The position numbers were made by a program, and so were the translations under genes. The notes under the pieces are model-generated. The model worked only from the letters and a program-made list of their open reading frames with translations. It did no database searches and was not told where the DNA came from. Shown here piece after piece: positions 15,118 to 22,786 of a stretch of 23,267 nucleotides of DNA; the first letter of the stretch is position 1; the number at the start of each line of letters is the position of its first letter. The stretch comes from JBDTRY01 sp039931435 (GTDB lineage Bacteria; Acidobacteriota; Thermoanaerobaculia; Gp7-AA8). Location of the stretch: positions 1 through 23,267 of the forward strand of contig JBDTRY010000039.1 of NCBI GenBank assembly GCA_039931435.1, in the 5' to 3' direction.

Positions 15118-16704
15118 TCACTTTCCGAGCTTCGCCTCCATCCGATCGAGTACAGCCAGAGACCCCATACGGGCCCGCGCCACCGCAATTTCCCGTCGCC
15201 ACGCCTCCCGTTCCACCGAGGAGATGTCCACCGTTCCTGCGTCCGGTACCAGGTGAGCGAACTCCATTGGGGCCAGCACCGCCGGCGGGTAATCCGCCCT
15301 GCGGGCGAATACCATGGCCACGTCGTCGAATTCAATCAACGCCCATTCGCTTTTGGGAAAATAGATCCGTGAAACGGGAACGCTCCGGTGCCGCTTCGTT
15401 ACGAAGTCGACGACATCGACCGACTCCCGGTGGTATTCGTCGATGGCCAGGCTGAGCCGGTACTTGACCAGCAACTGTTTCCACTTGCGTCCGTCGAGCC
15501 GTGCCGCCTCGTACTCACGCAGATAGTCTGCGTACAGTTCGTTCCTCCCGTCCTGAAGGACACGGCGCTGGGGATAGAAGTTCCAGATCAGGTATCCGCC
15601 GAACTGGTCGGGGTTGTAGACGTTGCCCTGCAGTCCGCTGGTCTCGAGCTGGCGCACGGCGTTCACAGGAAACACGCTCCGATCGATTCCGCTACCGAAA
15701 TCATGTCTGACCAGCACGAGGAGAACGAGTGTCGCTGTGGCGATGGCAGCAATGACCTTCAACCGTTCCGTGGCCATTCGCGGAATGGCCCGGGCGCAGA
15801 GAAGCGGGTAGGCGGCGAAATACAGTCCCTGATTGCGGACATGTTGAAGGGAAAGAACCGCCAACAGAGCGAGGATGAGCAATGGTCCGGCATGTTCCCG
15901 CCACTGCCCGTCTTTCACAAAGGCCACCGCTGCCATCACGATCGTCAGGTAAAGAAGCGGAAAGACGACGGGACTGCTCGGCAGCCACTCAGCGTTCACA
16001 AATGCTCCGCTGGTCACTGAGGAGACGAGATTCAGCGGCGCCGAGATTCCACGAAGGCCGAAAGGGTTGAGTAGCAACGCCAACGCCGATGCGGCTGGTA
16101 CCAGGACTCCGCGGTAGCCGCCGCTCGAAGGTTGTCTCTCATCACCGTGAATCATGCTCCCGAACCACCACAGGGCAGCCAGCACGGGTGCGAGCAGAGC
16201 TGACGGATGCACGTTGATCCAGACGATGGAAAGCAACGCGTAGGACGCGGCTCGCCAGCCCGCCGGCAATGAAGAACTGAGAATGAGGATGGCCACGACG
16301 ACCAGCAGTGCCGCAACAGAGGAGGGCCGTGCGCCGAGCCGGTCCACGGCCCCGTACCAGCAGACTGCCACGAGCAATGCGGCGAACGACGGTGATGCGA
16401 TCCGCGCTGCGAACCTGAATCCCAGCGCGAAGATCAAACCAAGCAGGGCAGCGCGGCCCAGCGAAACGCCTTCATGTCCGAAGGCGTGCTGGAACGGATA
16501 GAGCACAACCTGGAACAGCCATTCGCCGTTGATCCAGGGAATCCGGGCGCTGGCCAGGGCGAACGGATCCGTGCGAGGAATTGCGGAATGATCGAAGATC
16601 CAGCGGCCCGTAGCGAGATGCCAGAAGTAATCATAGCTGCGGATGGGCTGCATGGCAGCGAGGGTCGCTGCCATGAACACGATCAGTGCGTACCATCGCT
16701 TCAC
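15118..16704 (-). CDS. Multi-pass membrane protein, glycosyltransferase-C-like
   Basis: 528 residues from GTG 16704, chosen because AAGGAG (16709-16714) precedes it and the first span (WYALIVFMAATLAAM) starts at once; the open frame to 16869 is the antisense of the next gene. About ten membrane spans follow. The first outer loop reads SYDYFWHLATGRWIFDHS then IPRTDPFA and WINGEWLFQVVLY; a pattern of acidic and aromatic residues after the first span is usual in GT-C lipid-linked sugar transferases. After the last span a soluble C-terminal domain holds GGYLIWNFYPQRRVLQDGRNELYADY, a motif I associate with uncharacterised membrane proteins of this type. I cannot name the sugar or acceptor. Last gene of a four-gene minus-strand series, 28 bases after the EcsC-like ORF. 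Confidence 0.72.
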   Translation of the reverse strand: MKRWYALIVFMAATLAAMQPIRSYDYFWHLATGRWIFDHSAIPRTDPFALASARIPWINGEWLFQVVLYPFQHAFGHEGVSLGRAALLGLIFALGFRFAARIASPSFAALLVAVCWYGAVDRLGARPSSVAALLVVVAILILSSSLPAGWRAASYALLSIVWINVHPSALLAPVLAALWWFGSMIHGDERQPSSGGYRGVLVPAASALALLLNPFGLRGISAPLNLVSSVTSGAFVNAEWLPSSPVVFPLLYLTIVMAAVAFVKDGQWREHAGPLLILALLAVLSLQHVRNQGLYFAAYPLLCARAIPRMATERLKVIAAIATATLVLLVLVRHDFGSGIDRSVFPVNAVRQLETSGLQGNVYNPDQFGGYLIWNFYPQRRVLQDGRNELYADYLREYEAARLDGRKWKQLLVKYRLSLAIDEYHRESVDVVDFVTKRHRSVPVSRIYFPKSEWALIEFDDVAMVFARRADYPPAVLAPMEFAHLVPDAGTVDISSVEREAWRREIAVARARMGSLAVLDRMEAKLGK

Positions 16705-16708
16705 GAAA

Positions 16709-16714
16709 CTCCTT
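16709..16714 (-). promoter_or_regulatory. Ribosome binding site supporting a GTG start
   Basis: On the minus strand AAGGAG is followed by TTTC and GTG (16704). No ATG lies in frame at the start of the first membrane span, so this site decides the start of the membrane protein. Confidence 0.65.
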
Positions 16715-16732
16715 GCCCGCCACTCCCCAGAT

Positions 16733-16975
16733 TCAGGCGTGCTCTCGATCGCCGTCCAGCCAGATTTCCTCGGCCAGCATCGGATCGATTTTCGATTCGT
16801 AATAGCGGATCGTCGTCCGGCCCACGGCGCGTACGACGCGATAGTTGAGCGTCCCACCGGAAAATGCACCGAGGACCGGCACCACTCTCGAGAGCCGGTC
16901 GCCCACCACTTCGATCAGGATCGAATCAGCCCGGTCCTTCAGTCCTCGCTCGTTCACCGACGGCAGGCGTTTCAT
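16733..16975 (-). CDS. Small EcsC-tail-like protein (possible remnant)
   Basis: 80 residues from ATG 16975 (MKRLPSVNERG). The frame stays open to 17281, but that part is the antisense-frame shadow of the FmdB gene. The segment VVGDRLSRVVPVLGAFSGGTLNYRVVRAVGRTTIRYYE resembles the conserved C-terminus of EcsC-family proteins (a P-x-x-G-A-x-x-G-x-x-N-Y core, then a helix leading to a charged end). Full EcsC proteins are about 250 residues, so this is either a short stand-alone relative or the remnant of a larger gene; no other EcsC part is visible in any frame upstream. It sits 52 bases after the FmdB gene and 28 before the membrane protein gene. The ribosome site (GAAAG) is weak. Confidence 0.5.
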   Translation of the reverse strand: MKRLPSVNERGLKDRADSILIEVVGDRLSRVVPVLGAFSGGTLNYRVVRAVGRTTIRYYESKIDPMLAEEIWLDGDREHA

Positions 16976-17027
16976 CGTTCTTTCAGATTGTCTCTTGAAA
17001 AGAAGCCGGCTGCCACGGTCATTGCGA

Positions 17028-17444
17028 TCAGACTGAACTCGATTTGTCCTTGGAGGTATTGCTGCTCGCGGCGGTTTTCGAATCGCTTTTCGACTCCGAC
17101 CCGGAGGCGGCCTTCGAATCTCCGCCGCTCTGTCCGGACGAATCTGATTTGGATTCGCTACGAGACTCACCCTTTCCTTCGCCGCCGGAATCACTCTTCG
17201 ACGCGGCTTTGGAGTCGCTCTTGTTCTCGCTTTTCGACTCCTTCGAGCCATCGGACGACGCACCCGAGCGAGCGTAATCATTGATGTAGAAACCTGAGCC
17301 CTTGAACTGGATGGCCGGCGACGAGATCAGTTTTTTCAGTTCTCCGCCACATTCTTCGCAGACGGTCAGAGCGGGGTCGGAAAATTTCCGCACAACCTCC
17401 GACCTTCTCTTGCACTGCTGACATTCATATTCATAGAGGGGCAT
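17028..17444 (-). CDS. FmdB-type zinc ribbon protein with long Ser/Lys/Asp/Glu tail
   Basis: 138 residues from ATG 17444, with GGAAGGA six bases upstream. Residues 1-60 are the FmdB/CxxC_CXXC_SSSS regulatory domain: MPLYEYEC, with zinc-binding pairs Cys8-Cys11 and Cys29-Cys32, then LKKLISSPAIQFKGSGFYINDY. Such small zinc ribbons are widespread and were first named as regulators of formamidase/amidase genes; their general role is unclear. Residues about 64-138 are almost only Ser, Lys, Asp, Glu, Gly and Ala in repeats of the type SESKSDS, a low-complexity disordered tail. Tails of this kind are common in the family, but this one is long. Second gene of the minus-strand series, 51 bases after the TPR gene. 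Confidence 0.88.
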   Translation of the reverse strand: MPLYEYECQQCKRRSEVVRKFSDPALTVCEECGGELKKLISSPAIQFKGSGFYINDYARSGASSDGSKESKSENKSDSKAASKSDSGGEGKGESRSESKSDSSGQSGGDSKAASGSESKSDSKTAASSNTSKDKSSSV

Positions 17445-17495
17445 GTTCGTTCCTTCCGGGCAACTTATAAACACTCTGTCTCGATGGCCGATTCC

Positions 17496-18149
17496 TCAAA
17501 AGGCTTTAGACGAAGGCCTCTCGGACCTTGAAGCATTCGGCGCGACGGAGGATTCGAATTCCGTCCTGAAGACCTTGCCGTGCGAGAAGTAAACACCGGC
17601 CAGGCCTCCACCCGAGCGGCGGTAAAACCAGGCCTCGACAGTATCGTCGCCACTACCCATGGTCTTCTTCCATCCGTCTGCCGGAAGACCGATCAGAGTC
17701 TGCACGTTCTCCGGGCTCATTCCCTGTCGAACACGATCGAAGTCCGGTTTGGAAACGGACATACGCGACAGAGCGCGGTCCAGCGCATCGCGGACATCAT
17801 TTCGCCCTCCGTTTCGATCGAGAACCGACCGATAGAGCCCTGCTGCCTCGGAATAACGCCCCTGCCGGTACAACTCCTGTGCGAACTCGACAGTCAGGTC
17901 CTCCTTCGCTTTCGCCGCCCTCTCATGTTCCGGATAGGCTTTCGTGAACTCGGTGAGGGCGTCGGCCCATAGTTGCCTGTGCGAGACCGCGGAGGGATCC
18001 TGGCGCCGGGAGGCATCGACCCAGTTCCGCTTCAGCGAGAGCACGTGCAGCCACTGCTGCTGAACTTCGTCGGACGGAGAAGGACGCTGAAACAGTGCCC
18101 AGAGAGTCGCCGGAAGGAGAATCATCAGAAGCAGCACCGGCTTGCGCAT
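17496..18149 (-). CDS. Exported TPR protein with SmpA/OmlA-like C-terminus
   Basis: 217 residues from ATG 18149 (MRKPVLLLMILLPATLWALF), a signal anchor or signal peptide. Residues about 25-130 form helical pairs like TPRs (WADALTEFTKAYPEHERAAKAKEDL, EFAQELYRQGRYSEAAGLYRSVLD). Residues about 140-200 read FDRVRQGMSPENVQTLIGLP...VEAWFYRR, the G-M-x-x-x-x-V-x-x-L-x-G-x-P pattern of SmpA/OmlA domains, small folds known from BamE and other envelope proteins. I infer a periplasmic or membrane-anchored scaffold. The frame is open to 18260 but without a better start. First gene of the four-gene series; it faces the GAF-like gene across about 215 bases, so its promoter should lie there on the minus strand. 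Confidence 0.65.
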   Translation of the reverse strand: MRKPVLLLMILLPATLWALFQRPSPSDEVQQQWLHVLSLKRNWVDASRRQDPSAVSHRQLWADALTEFTKAYPEHERAAKAKEDLTVEFAQELYRQGRYSEAAGLYRSVLDRNGGRNDVRDALDRALSRMSVSKPDFDRVRQGMSPENVQTLIGLPADGWKKTMGSGDDTVEAWFYRRSGGGLAGVYFSHGKVFRTEFESSVAPNASRSERPSSKAF

Positions 18150-18286
18150 ACCGGGCGAAGGTAACACAAGGAGACCGGACCTGCCGCGACGACGAGACCT
18201 TGCCGATCGTTTCGCTGGGAACCGGCACGCTGCCGGATGCCGACGCAGATCGCAAAGCACGCGCGCGGTGTCCCGAGCAGGTTATC

Positions 18287-18316
18287 TTGACAGCACAACT
18301 CGCTGGAGCCGATAAT
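18287..18316 (+). promoter_or_regulatory. Sigma70-type promoter of the GAF-like gene
   Basis: TTGACA at 18287-18292 (a perfect -35), an 18-base spacer, and GATAAT at 18311-18316 (five of six of the -10). Transcription should begin near 18323, giving a leader of about 40 bases to the ATG at 18366. This is the only near-consensus promoter I found in the window. Confidence 0.75.
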
Positions 18317-18355
18317 CGCTCGCCTATGCGGTGCGACGAGCTAAACCAAAGCAAT

Positions 18356-18359
18356 GGAG
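18356..18359 (+). promoter_or_regulatory. Ribosome binding site choosing ATG 18366 over 18354
   Basis: GGAG lies six bases before ATG 18366. An in-frame ATG at 18354 overlaps this GGAG, so it has no site of its own and is probably not the start. Confidence 0.6.
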
Positions 18360-18365
18360 AAATTT

Positions 18366-19784
18366 ATGCCCTTGCGGGGTGACGAGGTCACAGACCGGAT
18401 CGAGGCTCGGGTCCGGGAAGCTGTCGAACGACTGGTAGGCGAGATTCGTACTTCGATCGACGATGTTCGGGACGCCATAGACCAGCAGCTCAAGGCTGCA
18501 GTTCAGAGTGTCCAGGCGGACATGAAATCCCTCTCTTTCCGTGCCGAGGTGGAAGAGGAAGTGAAGGGCCTGGAAGAGAGCCTGCGATCTCCTGCCCCAC
18601 CTGCATCCGCTGTGTCTCCCTCATCGATCCGCCAGGCTCTGGCCGCTGTCGAATCCGGCAAGAATCAGGTAGAGGTACTGACGGCGCTCCTGGATCAATG
18701 TCTCGGGTTGGGATCGCGCGCTGCCCTGCTCATCCTCCGCGCGGATGGCTTCGCGGGCTGGAAGGGTGCTGGATTCACGCTTCACGGCGGTAACGATGAC
18801 GCCGTAAAGCGCTTCAGCGCGCCCGCCGGGAAGATCCCCGAATTGAGCCAGATGACGTCCGAGGAGCGAATGATCTCCTGCGACGGGACGTCGATCGTCG
18901 AGCAGATGGGCGGCAAGGTACCCGACGTCGCCGTCTTCATTCCCATGGTGATCAAAGACAAAATCGCTGCGGCGGTCTACGTCGACGCCATCGGAGAGGA
19001 CACGGCAAAATTCGATCCCGCCGCGCTGCAGGTTCTCGTCTTCGCCACGGGAATGCTCGTGGACACGCTGGCCATTCGCCGGAACCACCCGTCACCCAGT
19101 CTTCGGGGAGAGACGCTGCCCAGAGACAACCGGCCGGTGGCCGGTCCAGCCAGTCGCGGCATCTCCACTGGCGAGGTTGCAACGAATCGTGACGCCGAAG
19201 CGAGGTCCGAGCAGACTATGGCCATCCCGGCCCGCCAGATCCGGGAGATGCTGGCCGCGTCAGCGGCTGCGGCGGCAGAGAAGAGTTCCGCCGAGCAGAG
19301 TTCCGCCGAATCTGAAGGAAGGTCGCCGGAATCCCCCGCACAGCAGGATTCGCGGCCGATGTCTGTCGAGACTTCGACGATCGCCAGGGTGGCAATCCCC
19401 CCCTCGTCACCCGCTGCACCGGAGGATTCGTTTACACCTGCACAGGATCCTGCGGACCGGCCGTCCACGCAGTACATCCCGCCGCCCGGACTGACGCGTC
19501 GCGCGGGGTTTGCGTTTTCCGGCGATGACAGTGAACGCAAGCACGATGAAGCACGGCGATTCGCACGGCTGCTCGTCTCGGAGATCAAGCTCTACAACGA
19601 GTCCCAGATTGAACAGGGCCGCCGCGAACGGGACATTTACGAACGGCTGAAGGAAGACATCGATCGCAGCCGCCAGATCTACGACGAGCGCGTCCCTGAC
19701 GACGTCCGCAAGGATACGAATTATTACTACGATGAACTGGTGCGAATCCTCGCAGACGGAAGCAGTGAGGCACTCGGAATCTAG
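18366..19784 (+). CDS. GAF-like protein with N-terminal coiled coil and conserved helical C-terminus
   Basis: 472 residues from ATG 18366. Three parts: residues 1-75, charged helices likely to form a coiled coil (DRIEARVREAVERLVGEIRTSIDDVRDAIDQQLKA); residues about 88-235, an alpha/beta domain with a GAF-like pattern (GLGSRAALLILRADGFAGWKGAGF, VAVFIPMVIKDKIAAAVYVDAIG, then a closing helix); residues about 240-400, a disordered Ser/Pro/Ala/Glu linker; residues about 405-472, a charged helical tail (RRFARLLVSEIKLYNESQIEQGRRERDIYERLKEDIDRSRQIYDERV). No kinase, cyclase or DNA-binding domain is present, so it is not a classical sensor; ligand sensing or scaffolding is inference. The tail is the most conserved-looking part. 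No signal peptide: cytosolic. It has its own strong promoter and is followed by a repeat-bearing gap. Confidence 0.7.
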   Translation: MPLRGDEVTDRIEARVREAVERLVGEIRTSIDDVRDAIDQQLKAAVQSVQADMKSLSFRAEVEEEVKGLEESLRSPAPPASAVSPSSIRQALAAVESGKNQVEVLTALLDQCLGLGSRAALLILRADGFAGWKGAGFTLHGGNDDAVKRFSAPAGKIPELSQMTSEERMISCDGTSIVEQMGGKVPDVAVFIPMVIKDKIAAAVYVDAIGEDTAKFDPAALQVLVFATGMLVDTLAIRRNHPSPSLRGETLPRDNRPVAGPASRGISTGEVATNRDAEARSEQTMAIPARQIREMLAASAAAAAEKSSAEQSSAESEGRSPESPAQQDSRPMSVETSTIARVAIPPSSPAAPEDSFTPAQDPADRPSTQYIPPPGLTRRAGFAFSGDDSERKHDEARRFARLLVSEIKLYNESQIEQGRRERDIYERLKEDIDRSRQIYDERVPDDVRKDTNYYYDELVRILADGSSEALGI

Positions 19785-19925
19785 GTTCCCCTTCGAGAGC
19801 ACTTCGCGATGTTTCGCAAACGGGTCATTCCCAGCGTCCCGGGATTGATGGCGCTCATAGTTTCTTCGCCCTGGTTCACCACCCGCGGTGTGCACTCGCT
19901 TGTAAGAAACTCACATGGGGCGCTT

Positions 19926-20027
19926 GTCATCCTGAGGGAGCAACAGCGACCGAAGGATCTCGTCAACGAGGAATGGGCTGGCAACCGGGAAGGTGGAAGA
20001 GATCCTTCGCTCGACGCTCAGGATGAC
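19926..20027 (-). repeat. Interspersed GTCATCCTGA element, copy B (inverted relative to copy A)
   Basis: 102 bases with the same outer pair GTCATCCTGA / TCAGGATGAC and the same inner GAAGGATCT / AGATCCTTC pair. Its reverse complement matches copy A at 14493-14606 almost base for base over both ends (about 44 and 45 bases) while the middle differs and is shorter by about 12 bases. Confidence 0.85.
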
Positions 20028-20076
20028 AGCTGGCCATAGAGTTCCTTCACTCTGGATCAGCGCCCCCGCGGTGCCC

Positions 20077-20092
20077 TCGCTCAGGATGACAG
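20077..20092 (-). repeat. Solo end of the GTCATCCTGA element
   Basis: Read on the minus strand, CTGTCATCCTGAGCGA matches the outer end of copy B, including the base before GTCATCC. No partner end is nearby, so it is a truncated copy or half-site. Confidence 0.55.
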
Positions 20093-20150
20093 GAGTACAC
20101 GAGAGACAAACCCTTCTCCGGCTTGGAATCTGCAGCGGGAGACCACGGGT

Positions 20151-22454
20151 ATGGCGGAAAAGCGGCGGAGAAAAGGGAAACGAATCGCAGTTGTAATGAC
20201 CGTGATCTTTCTGGCCGCGGCCATCCTTGTTCCGATTCTGTACCTTCGCCAGCATCGTCGCTCGGTCGTTCCCGTGCGTGAGCCGAGGGAGATCCCACGC
20301 GATCTGAGGCCTCTCCGCGAGCCATTTCTCGAGGCCATCGAATCCATCCAGAAGGGCGACGGTGCCGCCGCTGAGTCGGCCCTGACTCGTTTCACCTTCG
20401 GACAGAGATCAGTAGAAGAGTACCGCCTCTACTATCTCGCCAACGCCCAGCAACTGCAGGGCCACGTCAACGACGCCAGAATCACCCTTGCCAGCCTCTG
20501 GAAGAAAGAGCCGAAGCTGATCTACTGGCAGGATGTCGGATTCACTCTGGCCACGATCTACAGCGAGGAAGGCAACTATGCCGCCGCGGCCCGTGTCTAT
20601 TCAGCCATCGCCGACCGGGCCGATGTTCCTGCGGTTGCCGCCGCGGCCCGCAGCCAATCGATGACGATGCAGCTGTATTCCGGTGATCCGGCGGCGGCGC
20701 TGTATGACGCCCGGCGCGTTCTGGTCGAGGGTCCGAAGTCTGCACAGGCACGCCCCGCCGTGGCCGTGGCGCAGTCCCTGACTTCGGCAGGCCCGGCAAC
20801 GACGGTGATCCTCACCACGCCAGAAAAACTGGCCCGCGCCAAAAGCCTCGTGCAGACAGGGGACAGCGACGAAGCCGTCTCCGTTCTCGACTCCATCCGC
20901 CCGGTATCCTCTTCGCAGGCCGACGAGGTTTCGCTGCAGAAAGGCATCGCACTCTCACGCCTCCACAAGTACGAAGAATCCAACAGAGTTCTGGAACCGC
21001 TCACCTCCCGTTTTTACAAAACGGCAATCCCGGCGCTGGCCACACTGTCGGAGAATTATCGATCGCTCTTCACCTCCATCGATCCCGTTCGCTACAAAAC
21101 CACCACCTCGAGGGTGCGAACGGGCACCAGAAAGGTTCGAAAGGGAAAGAAGACGGTCCGCCAGGCTGTCTATCGCACCGTAAAAAAACAGGAGAAGCTC
21201 ATCGACCTTGCTGCCCAGGCGAAGAAGGATGAGTTTGAGCGTCTGCGCAGCGAGCGGCTCAAAGACATCCTCATTCTCCCTGCCGGTAGCGACATCCGCA
21301 TGCGAGCCCTGAAGAACCTCTACGAGATTGCGGAAAGCAAAAACCAGGATGACTCCATGCGGGACCTGGTCAGAGAGATGGTCAAGCTGGACAAGTTCGA
21401 CGACACGGGTCTGCAGCGCTCATGGGCTGCAGGCTGGGCCGCGTACCTGCGAGGCGATTACGATACCTCGAAACAATTGCTTGGTTTCATTCACGAAACC
21501 TACGCCAATCCGACTGCCCGCCGGCAGTCACGCTACTGGTATGCGCGCTCGATCGAACAACAGGGTCAGAAGTCGGAGGCGGCAAAGATCTTTCAGGAAA
21601 TCTCCGAGGCACCGTACGAGGATCTTTATGCGCTTTTCGCAAGAAAGCGCGGGGCCAGGGGCCCGCTGGTTCCTCGCAGACATGTCTGGACAAAGACGTG
21701 GGAACAGATCGCGCGCACCGATCTACCGAAGGAATTGCGAATGGGCTACGAGCTCAACGAGCTCGGCCTGCTTCGCGAAGCAAGACTGGAAGTCCAGAGA
21801 AACATGAACGAGAAGAACTCCAGGTACGCCAAGGCCATCCTCGGGGATCTTTACCTCGCGGCCGGATCCGTCGCCGCCTATGAATTTCTCCGCCAGGGTT
21901 TCCCGCAACTGGCCACCGCCGATCAGGACGATGTGCCACGTTACTTTATCGATCTCTACTATCCACTGCACTACGAGGAAACCATCCGCCTCAATGCCAG
22001 CAAGCGAAACGTCGACCCCTTCCTGATTATGGGATTGATCCGGCAGGAGAGCAGCTTCGATCCGACGGTTCGCTCCCGCGTGGGTGCCACCGGCCTGATG
22101 CAACTCATGCCGGCGACGGCAAAGGAGCTGGGCGGAATTCTTCACGGCATCTTCTCCACATCCCGCCTCACGGATCCCGAAGTGAATATCGAGCTCGGCA
22201 CCTTTTACGTGCGCAAGCTCATCGACCGCTACAACGGAGAAGAGTTGCTGGCCATCGCTGCCTACAACGGCGGCCAGGGAAACGTCAGCAAATGGCGCGC
22301 TGCGAATCACCGCCCTCTCGACGAATTCATCGAAGGAATGCCTTTCCCCGAAACACGCAACTACGTGAAGCGGGTGATCATTCACCGCTCGACCTACAAA
22401 GATCTCGACAAAATGCTCGCCGCGGATTCAGGCGACAGAACCAACGGCTCCTGA
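20151..22454 (+). CDS. slt: Soluble lytic transglycosylase-type protein (Slt-like, GH23)
   Basis: 767 residues. Cuts the beta-1,4 bond between N-acetylmuramic acid and N-acetylglucosamine in peptidoglycan, leaving 1,6-anhydro ends, in the periplasm. The N-terminus has basic residues and one span (IAVVMTVIFLAAAILVPILYL), so it is probably anchored in the inner membrane. Residues about 50-580 are a TPR-like helical superhelix, typical of Slt70. The catalytic domain follows at about 605-750: LIRQESSFDP with catalytic Glu633, GATGLMQLMPATAKELG, and IAAYNGGQGNVSKW, closing with RNYVKRVIIHRSTYK. A strongly basic insert at about 320-350 (VRTGTRKVRKGKKTVRQ) is unusual. GGAG nine bases before the ATG is a weak ribosome site. 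Larger than E. coli Slt70 (about 645), from the anchor and insert. Confidence 0.92.
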   Translation: MAEKRRRKGKRIAVVMTVIFLAAAILVPILYLRQHRRSVVPVREPREIPRDLRPLREPFLEAIESIQKGDGAAAESALTRFTFGQRSVEEYRLYYLANAQQLQGHVNDARITLASLWKKEPKLIYWQDVGFTLATIYSEEGNYAAAARVYSAIADRADVPAVAAAARSQSMTMQLYSGDPAAALYDARRVLVEGPKSAQARPAVAVAQSLTSAGPATTVILTTPEKLARAKSLVQTGDSDEAVSVLDSIRPVSSSQADEVSLQKGIALSRLHKYEESNRVLEPLTSRFYKTAIPALATLSENYRSLFTSIDPVRYKTTTSRVRTGTRKVRKGKKTVRQAVYRTVKKQEKLIDLAAQAKKDEFERLRSERLKDILILPAGSDIRMRALKNLYEIAESKNQDDSMRDLVREMVKLDKFDDTGLQRSWAAGWAAYLRGDYDTSKQLLGFIHETYANPTARRQSRYWYARSIEQQGQKSEAAKIFQEISEAPYEDLYALFARKRGARGPLVPRRHVWTKTWEQIARTDLPKELRMGYELNELGLLREARLEVQRNMNEKNSRYAKAILGDLYLAAGSVAAYEFLRQGFPQLATADQDDVPRYFIDLYYPLHYEETIRLNASKRNVDPFLIMGLIRQESSFDPTVRSRVGATGLMQLMPATAKELGGILHGIFSTSRLTDPEVNIELGTFYVRKLIDRYNGEELLAIAAYNGGQGNVSKWRAANHRPLDEFIEGMPFPETRNYVKRVIIHRSTYKDLDKMLAADSGDRTNGS

Positions 22455-22786
22455 TCCTCGCCTCATGTCATTTTTAATGGCGCCCAGACGTGCCACCCGA
22501 AGCGACGCGAGGGATCTCCCACGCGCCCAGCGACGGCATCCGTCTCGCGAGCCGGAGAATTGGCCTTGCTTCGCTCGTCAGGGACGCCATCGTCCGCGCT
22601 TCGCACGTTTTGTATGAAATGCTTGCCGCAACTCGGCGCAGCCTCCAACAAACTGTCATCAAAATCCAAAGAATTGGAGAACGCCTCATTCCTACAGCTG
22701 AAATCAGGAATGACCGCTCGTAGAATGTGTAACTTAGGGGGCTTTGGCCGAGGCACTGGAGTTGAATATCGCCTTCCCGCCATCCG
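22455..22786. other. Intergenic stretch with repeat relics
   Basis: 332 bases between slt and the PDZ gene. At 22491-22521 the sequence resembles a decayed end of the GTCATCCTGA/GAAGGATCT repeat (CCCGAAGCGACGCGAGGGATCTCCCA against CCTGAAGCGTCGAGCGAAGGATCT). A hairpin lies at 22686-22713. No open frame with protein-like composition was seen. Confidence 0.45.
22686..22713. repeat. Inverted repeat (8-base arms)
   Basis: TCATTCCT and AGGAATGA pair around a 12-base loop. It lies about 230 bases after slt and 74 before the PDZ gene. There is no T-run, so it is not a standard terminator. The arms resemble repeat ends of the GTCATTCCT type. Confidence 0.4.

Larger units (their letters stand above)
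19785..20150. other. Intergenic stretch with interspersed repeat and a solo repeat end
   Basis: 366 bases between the GAF-like gene and slt. It contains copy B of the GTCATCCTGA element (19926-20027), a lone terminal end at 20077-20092, and at 19859-19866/19904-19911 an eight-base inverted pair AGTTTCTT/AAGAAACT. No gene and no clear promoter for slt were found. Confidence 0.6.

Noticed and set aside
16976..17281. Arg-rich N-terminal extension of the EcsC-like ORF
   Set aside because: It runs through the low-complexity FmdB tail in another frame; the Arg-rich peptide is a by-product of that repeat.
19859..19911. AGTTTCTT/AAGAAACT inverted pair
   Set aside because: Eight-base arms 37 bases apart are plausible by chance; kept only as a note in the gap description.
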